Source: Pantoea agglomerans NBRC 102470
GTDB lineage: Bacteria; Pseudomonadota; Gammaproteobacteria; Enterobacterales; Enterobacteriaceae
Direction: 5' to 3'
NCBI RefSeq assembly: GCF_001598475.1
Contig: NZ_BCZA01000009.1
Coordinates: 1 to 64,000 of the forward strand
Length of the DNA stretch: 64,000 nucleotides
Shown: one piece after another, positions 57,116-64,000 of the stretch
Layout of the letters: each line of letters begins with the position of its first letter
Numbering within the stretch: the first letter of the stretch is position 1
The notes under the pieces: model-generated
What the model saw: the letters and a program-made list of their open reading frames with translations, nothing else
Told to the model about the DNA's origin: nothing
The model's database searches: none
Made by a program: the position numbers and the translations under genes

Positions 57116-57290
57116 CACCGAGTTTTCCTCTCTTTTTGCTGCTTATGCCCGTTATTTTCCTCAGAAGGCAGATAAGGGTGAAAAAATCCCGCCGCAGGGT
57201 AGACAATGGCCAGGGCGATCATTAGAATGCGCGCAATTTGCCAAAAATCGACAATTCAGGCGGTTTTTGCATTGATTCAGGCGGCTATTT

Positions 57291-57325
57291 TGAATTAATA
57301 TGCAGATATTGTGACTGTTTATTCC
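57291..57325. promoter_or_regulatory. Tandem ARG boxes of carAB
   Basis: TGAATTAATATGCA (57291-57304) and TGACTGTTTATTCC (57312-57325) both resemble TGAAT-N4-ATTCA. Their centres are 21 bp apart, the standard spacing of two 18-bp ArgR boxes plus 3 bp. The position just before the carA ribosome site matches E. coli P2. Confidence 0.85.
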
Positions 57326-57337
57326 CTGGAGGATGTT

Positions 57338-58486
57338 TTGATTAAGTCAGCGCTCTTGGTTCTGGAAGACGGAACCCAATTCCACGGTCGGGCCATCGGG
57401 GCAACAGGGTCGGCAGTGGGAGAAGTCGTTTTCAATACCTCAATGACCGGTTATCAAGAAATCCTCACTGATCCTTCCTATTCCCGCCAAATCGTTACTC
57501 TCACTTATCCCCATATCGGTAATGTCGGAACCAATGCCGCCGACGAAGAATCCAGCCAGATTCATGCGCAGGGCCTGGTTATCCGTGACCTGCCGCTGAT
57601 TGCCAGCAACTTCCGTAGTGAAGAGGGCTTATCCGCCTACCTGCAGCGCAACAACATCGTGGCGATTGCCGATATCGACACCCGCAAGCTGACGCGCTTG
57701 CTGCGTGAGAAAGGTGCGCAAAACGGCTGCATCATTGCGGGCGATAATCCGGATGCCGCGCTGGCGCTGCAAAAAGCTCAGGCGTTCCCGGGACTGAAAG
57801 GGATGGATTTGGCGAAAGAGGTCTGCACCACTGAGACCTACAGCTGGCAGCAGGGCAGCTGGACGCTGGAGGGAGGGCTGCCAGAGCAGGCCGACGCTGA
57901 ATCACTGCCTTACCATGTGGTGGCTTACGATTACGGTGCCAAGCGCAACATTCTGCGGATGCTGGTCGATCGCGGCTGTCGTCTGACCGTCGTTCCGGCA
58001 CAGACGCCTGCCGAAGAAGTACTGAAGCTTAATCCGGATGGCATCTTCCTCTCCAACGGTCCTGGCGACCCGGAGCCGTGCGACTACGCTATCAGCGCAA
58101 TTCAGGCCTTCCTGAAAACAGAGATCCCGGTGTTCGGAATCTGTCTGGGTCATCAGCTGCTGGCGCTGGCCAGCGGGGCTAAGACCGTGAAGATGAAGCT
58201 GGGCCATCACGGCGGCAACCATCCGGTGAAAGATCTCGATAACAATCGCGTGATGATCACCGCGCAGAACCACGGTTTTGCGGTCGATGAGAACAATCTT
58301 CCCGCTAACCTGCGTGTAACTCACATTTCGTTGTTCGATAAAACCGTGCAGGGCATTCACCGCACTGACAAGCCCGCATTCAGCTTCCAGGGACACCCGG
58401 AAGCCAGCCCGGGCCCAGGCGATGCTGCGCCGCTGTTTGACCACTTTATTGAATTGATTGACGCATTCCGTCTGCAAGCGAAGTAA
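57338..58486 (+). CDS. carA: Carbamoyl-phosphate synthase small subunit
   Basis: The glutamine amidotransferase subunit; it passes ammonia to CarB for pyrimidine and arginine synthesis. The 382-residue protein has catalytic C269 in [13 protein letters not shown]. The start is TTG at 57338 with GGAGG five bases upstream, as in E. coli ([15 protein letters not shown]); an upstream GTG at 57311 lies inside the second ARG box and is rejected. carB follows after 14 bp. Confidence 0.96.
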   Translation: MIKSALLVLEDGTQFHGRAIGATGSAVGEVVFNTSMTGYQEILTDPSYSRQIVTLTYPHIGNVGTNAADEESSQIHAQGLVIRDLPLIASNFRSEEGLSAYLQRNNIVAIADIDTRKLTRLLREKGAQNGCIIAGDNPDAALALQKAQAFPGLKGMDLAKEVCTTETYSWQQGSWTLEGGLPEQADAESLPYHVVAYDYGAKRNILRMLVDRGCRLTVVPAQTPAEEVLKLNPDGIFLSNGPGDPEPCDYAISAIQAFLKTEIPVFGICLGHQLLALASGAKTVKMKLGHHGGNHPVKDLDNNRVMITAQNHGFAVDENNLPANLRVTHISLFDKTVQGIHRTDKPAFSFQGHPEASPGPGDAAPLFDHFIELIDAFRLQAK

Positions 58487-58500
58487 TCAGGAGCTAATTC

Positions 58501-61500
58501 ATGCCAAAACGTACAGACCTAAAATCCATCCTGATTCTTGGTGCCGGTCCGATTGTGATCGGCCAGGCCTGCGAATTTGACTATTCCGGTGCGCAGGCGT
58601 GTAAAGCGCTGCGTGAAGAGGGTTACCGCGTCATTCTGGTGAACTCCAACCCGGCGACGATCATGACCGACCCGGAAATGGCTGATGCGACTTACATTGA
58701 GCCGATTCACTGGGAAGTGGTGCGCAAAATCATCGAAAAAGAGCGCCCGGACGCGGTACTGCCGACCATGGGCGGTCAGACAGCGCTGAACTGTGCGCTG
58801 GAGCTGGAACGTCATGGCGTGCTGGAAGAGTTTGGCGTCACCATGATCGGCGCAACGGCTGATGCGATCGACAAAGCAGAAGATCGTCGTCGTTTCGACG
58901 TGGCGATGAAAAGCATCGGTCTGGATACCGCGCGCTCCGGCATTGCGCACACCATGGAAGAAGCGCTGGCCGTGGCTGAAGATGTCGGTTTCCCCTGCAT
59001 TATCCGTCCCTCATTTACTATGGGCGGAACCGGTGGCGGCATCGCCTACAACCGCGAAGAGTTTGAAGAGATTTGCGAACGCGGTCTGGACCTCTCACCG
59101 ACCAATGAGCTGCTGATTGATGAGTCGCTGATTGGCTGGAAAGAGTATGAGATGGAAGTGGTGCGCGATAAAAACGACAACTGCATCATCGTCTGCTCAA
59201 TTGAAAACTTCGATGCGATGGGGATCCACACCGGTGACTCCATCACGGTGGCACCTGCCCAGACGCTGACCGACAAAGAGTATCAGATCATGCGTAACGC
59301 CTCGCTGGCGGTACTGCGTGAGATCGGTGTTGAAACCGGTGGCTCCAACGTGCAGTTCTCGGTTAATCCGAAAGATGGCCGCCTGATTGTCATTGAGATG
59401 AACCCGCGCGTGTCACGCTCCTCGGCGCTGGCCTCCAAAGCGACCGGTTTCCCGATTGCTAAAGTGGCGGCCAAACTGGCGGTCGGCTATACCCTCGACG
59501 AGCTGATGAATGATATCACCGGCGGTTTAACGCCTGCCTCGTTCGAGCCTTCCATCGACTACGTTGTCACCAAGATCCCGCGTTTCAACTTCGAAAAATT
59601 TGCCGGTGCCAACGATCGCCTGACCACGCAGATGAAGTCGGTCGGGGAAGTGATGGCAATTGGTCGTACTTTCCAGGAATCCATGCAGAAAGCGCTGCGC
59701 GGCCTGGAAGTAGGCGCTAACGGCTTCGACCCGAAAGTCCACCTCGACGACCCGGAAGCATTAACCCGCATCCGCCGTGAGCTGAAAGATGCCGGTTCAG
59801 ACCGCATCTGGTACATCGCGGACGCCTTCCGCGCCGGCATGTCAGTGGATGGCGTGTTCAACCTGACCAATATTGACCGCTGGTTCCTGGTGCAGATCGA
59901 AGAGCTGGTGCGGTTGGAAGAGCAGGTTGCCCGTGAAGGGGTTAATAGTCTGGATGAGACGTTCCTGCGCGCCCTGAAGCGTAAAGGCTTTGCTGATGCA
60001 CGGCTGGCGACACTGGCGGGCGTGGCAGAGAGCGAAATCCGCAAGCTGCGTCAGCAGTTTAACCTGCACCCGGTTTACAAGCGCGTGGATACCTGCGCCG
60101 CAGAGTTCGCGACAGACACCGCCTATATGTACTCCACCTATGAGGAGGAGTGCGAAGCTAATCCAAGTCCGGATCGCGAAAAAATCATGATTCTGGGCGG
60201 TGGGCCAAACCGTATCGGCCAGGGTATCGAATTCGACTATTGCTGCGTTCACGCCGCCCTGGCGCTGCGTGAAGATGGTTATCAGACCATTATGGTCAAC
60301 TGTAACCCGGAAACAGTCTCGACCGATTACGACACCTCTGATCGCCTCTACTTCGAGCCGGTCACGCTGGAAGATGTGCTGGAGATTGTGCGCATTGAGC
60401 AGCCAAAAGGTGTGATTGTGCAGTATGGCGGTCAGACTCCGCTGAAACTGGCGCGTGCGCTGGAAGCCGCAGGCGTACCGGTCATCGGCACCAGCCCGGA
60501 TTCCATCGACCGTGCTGAAGACCGTGAACGTTTCCAGCAGGCGGTTGATCGCCTGAACCTGAAGCAACCCGCCAACGCCACGGTGGCCACACTGGAGCAG
60601 GCGGTTGAGAAAGCCGCGGGCCTGGGTTATCCGCTGGTGGTGCGTCCTTCTTATGTGCTGGGTGGCCGCGCCATGGAGATCGTCTACGACGAGATCGACC
60701 TCAAGCGCTACTTCCAGACGGCGGTCTCGGTTTCCAACGATGCACCGGTGCTGCTGGATCGCTTCCTGGATGATGCGGTCGAAGTGGATGTTGATGCGAT
60801 TTGCGACGGTGAGCGGGTGCTGATTGGCGGCATCATGGAACACATCGAGCAGGCTGGCGTTCACTCCGGTGACTCCGCCTGTTCACTGCCGGCCTACACC
60901 CTGAGTCAGGAGATTCAGAATGTGATGCGCCAGCAGGTTGAGAAGCTGGCGTTTGAGCTGAACGTTCGTGGCCTGATGAACGTCCAGTTCGCGGTGAAAG
61001 ACAACGAAGTCTACCTGATCGAAGTTAACCCTCGCGCGGCGCGTACCGTGCCGTTCGTCTCTAAAGCGACCGGTGTCCCGCTGGCGAAAGTTGCCGCGCG
61101 CGTGATGGCAGGCAAAACGCTGGCAGAGCAGGGCGTCACTGAAGAGGTGATTCCGCCTTACTACTCTGTCAAAGAAGTGGTGCTGCCGTTTAACAAGTTC
61201 CAGGGCGTTGACCCGATTCTGGGGCCAGAAATGCGCTCTACCGGTGAAGTCATGGGCGTGGGCCGCACCTTCGCTGAGGCGTTTTCTAAAGCGATGCTGG
61301 GCGCACAGAGCAACATGAAGAAGTCGGGCCGTGCGCTGCTGTCGGTGCGTGAAGGCGACAAGAAACGTATTGTCGACCTGGCCGCTAAGCTGCAGAAGTT
61401 TGGTTTCGAACTGGATGCGACTCACGGCACGGCGGTCGTGCTGGGCGAAGCGGGCATCAATCCGCGCCTGGTGAACAAGGTGCACGAAGGGCGTCCGCAC

Positions 61501-61728
61501 ATTCAGGACCGTCTGAAGAATGGCGAGTATAGCTACATCGTCAATACCACGGCGGGTCGTCAGGCGATTGAAGATTCGAAACTGATTCGCCGTAGTGCCC
61601 TGCAGTATAAAGTGCACTACGACACCACGCTGAACGGCGGCTTCGCCACCGCGATGGCACTGAATGCAGACCCGACGGAACAGGTTATCTCCGTTCAGGA
61701 GATGCATGCCCAGATCAAGGCGATGTAA
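58501..61728 (+). CDS. carB: Carbamoyl-phosphate synthase large subunit
   Basis: Makes carbamoyl phosphate from bicarbonate, ammonia and two ATP. The 1075-residue chain has two homologous ATP-grasp halves (glycine loops [12 protein letters not shown] and [12 protein letters not shown]), an oligomerisation domain and a C-terminal allosteric domain (about residues 935-1075) for UMP, IMP and ornithine. The last ten bases GGCGATGTAA are repeated once immediately after the stop. Confidence 0.98.
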   Translation: MPKRTDLKSILILGAGPIVIGQACEFDYSGAQACKALREEGYRVILVNSNPATIMTDPEMADATYIEPIHWEVVRKIIEKERPDAVLPTMGGQTALNCALELERHGVLEEFGVTMIGATADAIDKAEDRRRFDVAMKSIGLDTARSGIAHTMEEALAVAEDVGFPCIIRPSFTMGGTGGGIAYNREEFEEICERGLDLSPTNELLIDESLIGWKEYEMEVVRDKNDNCIIVCSIENFDAMGIHTGDSITVAPAQTLTDKEYQIMRNASLAVLREIGVETGGSNVQFSVNPKDGRLIVIEMNPRVSRSSALASKATGFPIAKVAAKLAVGYTLDELMNDITGGLTPASFEPSIDYVVTKIPRFNFEKFAGANDRLTTQMKSVGEVMAIGRTFQESMQKALRGLEVGANGFDPKVHLDDPEALTRIRRELKDAGSDRIWYIADAFRAGMSVDGVFNLTNIDRWFLVQIEELVRLEEQVAREGVNSLDETFLRALKRKGFADARLATLAGVAESEIRKLRQQFNLHPVYKRVDTCAAEFATDTAYMYSTYEEECEANPSPDREKIMILGGGPNRIGQGIEFDYCCVHAALALREDGYQTIMVNCNPETVSTDYDTSDRLYFEPVTLEDVLEIVRIEQPKGVIVQYGGQTPLKLARALEAAGVPVIGTSPDSIDRAEDRERFQQAVDRLNLKQPANATVATLEQAVEKAAGLGYPLVVRPSYVLGGRAMEIVYDEIDLKRYFQTAVSVSNDAPVLLDRFLDDAVEVDVDAICDGERVLIGGIMEHIEQAGVHSGDSACSLPAYTLSQEIQNVMRQQVEKLAFELNVRGLMNVQFAVKDNEVYLIEVNPRAARTVPFVSKATGVPLAKVAARVMAGKTLAEQGVTEEVIPPYYSVKEVVLPFNKFQGVDPILGPEMRSTGEVMGVGRTFAEAFSKAMLGAQSNMKKSGRALLSVREGDKKRIVDLAAKLQKFGFELDATHGTAVVLGEAGINPRLVNKVHEGRPHIQDRLKNGEYSYIVNTTAGRQAIEDSKLIRRSALQYKVHYDTTLNGGFATAMALNADPTEQVISVQEMHAQIKAM

Positions 61729-61742
61729 GGCGATGTAATGTG

Positions 61743-61773
61743 AAAAACGGCTCCTGCGGGAGCCGTTTTTTTT
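61743..61773 (+). terminator. carB terminator
   Basis: AACGGCTCC-TGCG-GGAGCCGTT followed by a T-run, just after carB. Confidence 0.9.
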
Positions 61774-61867
61774 GACCATCTTATTGGCGATAATCCGAAA
61801 ACAGGGTCCATAAAAAGCAAAGAGTTTGCATTAAAGTGACTGATTTGGCTTAATTTTTTAGCTATAG

Positions 61868-61901
61868 GTGCGAATAAGGCCGGTTCGCACAAATTTATAA
61901 T
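61868..61901 (+). promoter_or_regulatory. Porin promoter region with operator-like dyad
   Basis: GTGCGAA (61868-61874) and TTCGCAC (61884-61890) are perfect 7-bp inverted repeats immediately upstream of a TATAAT hexamer (61896-61901). The dyad covers the expected -35 position, so a regulator may bind there. Confidence 0.45.
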
Positions 61902-61981
61902 ATAAACACTTCCTGTGCGGATTTTTCGTCAGTACTATGCCTGCCGCTCATCACTGGAGCGTATCAGGACATAAATAAAAA

Positions 61982-63121
61982 ATGAAAATGCGTACTTTTT
62001 CTCTGAGTGCAGTGGCTGCACTGATGGCAATTCTTCCTTTCGCCAGCCAGGCGGAAATTACCCTGTTAAAACAGGATCCGCAGGCAGGCGATCCGCTTAG
62101 CCGTCTTAACTTTACTTTTGGCGGCAGCATTCGTGCTCAGTTCAATCATCAGACCGGCGTGGATGATAAATCCTACAAGCGCGACGGTTTTGATGGCGGC
62201 ACCCGTTTCCGTTTCGGCGCTGACTACTACCTGTTTGATGACGTCAGCTGGATCAGCTACTACGAGCTGGGCGTTAACGTCCCGGCGGTCTTCAGCTGGG
62301 ATCGTCACTATGCGGACGGTGCCAATAACACCACGCGTCGTCAGCTCTACACCGGTCTGAAAAGCAAAACCTGGGGCCAGCTTACCTTTGGTCAGCAGAA
62401 CAGCGTCTATTACGATACCGTGGGCGCCAAGACCGATATCTGGGATTACGACATGGTCGGCCAGGCTCCGGGTAACGGGATCAATGGCGACTACGACGGA
62501 TCTTACCGCTCACGCAAACAGCTGAAGTATAAAAACAGCTTCGGCGATGCGGATCTTTACGCCTCTTATCTGTTCGAAGATAACGAGTATCTGCCAGGCA
62601 ACGGCCTGCGCTATAAGCGCAAAGGCGGCGGCTCGCTGGGTGTGGACTACCACATCACGGACGATCTGAGCTGGGGCACGGCGTGGAACTACACCCGCGC
62701 GGCGATGCGTAACCCGAACAACGGCGACAGCCGCGATTACGATCAGAACATTTACGGCACCGCGCTGAGCTGGACCCCAGGTAACTGGACGTTGTCAGCC
62801 GGCGGTGGCTGGTATGAGAACTTCATGACCACCAAACGCAAAGATGTGCATGACTACTTTGCCGGCGACGCGTGGGGCATTGAATATTTCGCCGGTTACA
62901 AGATTCCGGTGGGGCAGTATGGTCTGAAAGCGGTACAGCCGTATGTCATGGGCGATCGCATTGAGTATGCGACAGGCCGTGATTATCAGCGCATCGACAA
63001 CGGTCTGGGTGTGGTGCTGTTCCTCGACTATGGTTTCCGTGTGGATTACGAACATGTGTTTACCTCCAGCACCGATAACCTGGGTGATATGAATCTGGTG
63101 CGTCTGCGCTACGACTTCTGA
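61982..63121 (+). CDS. Outer-membrane porin
   Basis: A 379-residue exported beta-barrel protein. It has a signal peptide MKMRTFSLSAVAALMAILPFASQA and alternating aromatic/polar strands with porin-like text (LYTGLKSKTWGQLTFGQQNSVYYDTVGAKTDIWDYD). The final residue is phenylalanine, required for BAM-mediated insertion. It resembles Gram-negative porins of the OmpC/OmpF superfamily distantly; the exact family and substrate are not recognised. It stands alone between two terminators. Confidence 0.85.
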   Translation: MKMRTFSLSAVAALMAILPFASQAEITLLKQDPQAGDPLSRLNFTFGGSIRAQFNHQTGVDDKSYKRDGFDGGTRFRFGADYYLFDDVSWISYYELGVNVPAVFSWDRHYADGANNTTRRQLYTGLKSKTWGQLTFGQQNSVYYDTVGAKTDIWDYDMVGQAPGNGINGDYDGSYRSRKQLKYKNSFGDADLYASYLFEDNEYLPGNGLRYKRKGGGSLGVDYHITDDLSWGTAWNYTRAAMRNPNNGDSRDYDQNIYGTALSWTPGNWTLSAGGGWYENFMTTKRKDVHDYFAGDAWGIEYFAGYKIPVGQYGLKAVQPYVMGDRIEYATGRDYQRIDNGLGVVLFLDYGFRVDYEHVFTSSTDNLGDMNLVRLRYDF

Positions 63122-63129
63122 TAACCCTG

Positions 63130-63158
63130 ACGGCTCCTCCGGGAGCCGTTTTCTTTTG
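63130..63158 (+). terminator. Porin terminator
   Basis: ACGGCTCC-TCCG-GGAGCCGT followed by TTTTCTTTT. The stem is nearly the same as that of the carB terminator. Confidence 0.85.
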
Positions 63159-63355
63159 CGCACGACTTTTGTGCCAGCCTGAGGCCGATCGCTGGCGAGC
63201 TGCGGCAAACTGACGTGATTAGGCGGTGAAAAACGCTGCACAGGCCGTGAAAAACGACGTCATGAAAAGCTTTACGCAATTAGACCTTTCCCCCTATCGA
63301 CGAAAGTTTCACCTTTACGTATCATGGCGCCAATTTTTTTCAGTGAGTGGTTAAC

Positions 63356-63838
63356 ATGATTAGTCTTATCGCGGCATTAGCAGCAGATCGCATTATTGGA
63401 ATGGAGAACGCCATGCCGTGGGACCTGCCTGCAGATCTGGCGTGGTTCAAGCGCCATACGCTGAAGAAACCGGTGATTATGGGCCGACTGACCTTTGAAT
63501 CTATTGGCCGTCCGTTACCTGGCCGACTGAATATCGTGGTCAGCAGCCAGCCGGGCACCACCGAAGGCGTTACCTGGGTCACTTCGCTGGATGAGGCGTT
63601 ACAGGCAGCCGGTGACGCTGAAGAGATCATGGTGATTGGCGGTGGCCGCGTCTATGAGCAGATGCTGAAGCGTGCCGATCGTCTCTATCTGACGCACATT
63701 GATGCGGAAGTCGAAGGTGATACGCAGTTTCCGGATTACGAGCCGGATGAGTGGCAGTCAACGTTCAGCGAATTCCACGACGCTGACGAGCAAAATTCCC
63801 ACAGCTACTGCTTTGAGATCCTTGACCGTCGTCGCTAA
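63356..63838 (+). CDS. folA: Dihydrofolate reductase
   Basis: Reduces dihydrofolate to tetrahydrofolate; the target of trimethoprim. The 160-residue protein has the Met20 loop [18 protein letters not shown] with the catalytic acid D27 and the NADPH loop [14 protein letters not shown] three codons upstream (63347) is rejected; the ATG at 63356 ([12 protein letters not shown]) matches E. coli FolA. Compared with recalled E. coli FolA, positions 23, 45 and 47 differ (D, L, F here), an ordinary species difference. Confidence 0.97.
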   Translation: MISLIAALAADRIIGMENAMPWDLPADLAWFKRHTLKKPVIMGRLTFESIGRPLPGRLNIVVSSQPGTTEGVTWVTSLDEALQAAGDAEEIMVIGGGRVYEQMLKRADRLYLTHIDAEVEGDTQFPDYEPDEWQSTFSEFHDADEQNSHSYCFEILDRRR

Positions 63839-63886
63839 TCCCACCCCTGCCGGGCTGTAACCTGGCTGTCATCTTTATTCATTAGC

Positions 63887-63923
63887 ATTGCTTCTTTTCT
63901 GGGATCGACACAAAGGAAGCAAT
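63887..63923 (+). promoter_or_regulatory. Leader hairpin covering the ribosome site of the last gene
   Basis: ATTGCTTC (63887-63894) pairs with GAAGCAAT (63916-63923), extended by a G-U pair and TTT/AAA to 12 pairs, with a 13-base loop. The right arm contains the AAAGGAAG ribosome site of the ATG at 63929. Confidence 0.5.
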
Positions 63924-63928
63924 CACTA

Positions 63929-64000
63929 ATGAAAATCGAACTCTCCGCATTAAGCACTGACCGCCTGCCTGATCCACTGCGTCGTAAATTCCTTGCCGGT
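63929..64000 (+). CDS. Start of an unrecognised gene (partial)
   Basis: An open frame of 24 codons to the window edge begins MKIELSALSTDRLPDPLRRK. A good ribosome site (AAAGGAAG) lies about 10 bp upstream of the ATG. I do not recognise the protein. The E. coli neighbour apaH would be on the opposite strand, so this is not the E. coli order. Confidence 0.55.
   Translation, partial: MKIELSALSTDRLPDPLRRKFLAG

Noticed and set aside
56961..57275. 104-residue frame between dapB and carA
   Set aside because: It runs through the carAB control region (PurR-like site), has no ribosome site, and the translation looks random.

Overview
The window is chromosomal DNA of an enteric gammaproteobacterium. 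The core gene order smp-serB-radA-nadR-ettA ... slt-trpR-yjjX-gpmB-rob-creA-arcA-yjtD-thrLABC-yaaA-talB-mog-satP-dnaKJ-nhaAR-rpsT-ribF-ileS-lspA-fkpB-ispH-dapB-carAB-folA is the Escherichia coli arrangement around 0 min. Several E. coli genes are missing (creBCD, yaaX, yaaJ, rihC, the hok/sok region) and others are added. The GC-rich codon use and the accessory content fit Erwiniaceae, most likely Pantoea. The genus call is inference; no rRNA is present.

Layout. (1) 1-9494: the end of a non-coding mobile element, then smp, serB, radA, nadR, an insert (zinc-type alcohol dehydrogenase, divergent LysR regulator, Fic toxin with a 54-residue antitoxin), then ettA. (2) 9685-25755: a metabolic insert between ettA and slt. 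It holds a 2-deoxyribose locus (deoQ repressor, deoK kinase, deoP permease, deoX/deoM epimerase-like) and a convergent eight-gene urea locus (allophanate hydrolase, urea carboxylase, GntR regulator, UrtABCDE transporter). The urea operon is preceded by a consensus sigma-54 promoter, NtrC-like upstream sites and a perfect dyad just before the first start codon. (3) 26025-33375: slt, trpR with its operator, yjjX, gpmB, rob, creA, arcA, yjtD. (4) 33564-46609: thr attenuator and thrABC, yaaA, talB, mog, an MHS-type transporter, satP, dnaK and dnaJ. (5) 46641-47204: a complete 564-bp non-coding element with 18-bp terminal inverted repeats and a 12-bp target duplication, inserted in the centre of the dnaJ terminator hairpin. 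(6) 47415-64000: nhaA, nhaR, rpsT, the ribF-ileS-lspA-fkpB-ispH cluster, dapB, carAB with tandem ARG boxes, a porin, folA and the first 24 codons of an unrecognised gene.

How the genes work together. The urea locus imports urea, carboxylates it to allophanate at the cost of ATP, and hydrolyses that to ammonia and CO2. The promoter signals suggest nitrogen-limitation control plus a local repressor. The deoxyribose locus imports, epimerises and phosphorylates 2-deoxyribose, feeding deoC elsewhere in the genome. The rest is mostly core metabolism (serine, threonine, NAD, diaminopimelate, pyrimidine/arginine, folate), chaperones and translation.

I found no convincing new multi-gene system. The strongest unusual signals are the IS4-like non-autonomous element found twice in terminator hairpins and the sigma-54/dyad control region of the urea operon. 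No tRNA, rRNA or CRISPR array was seen.
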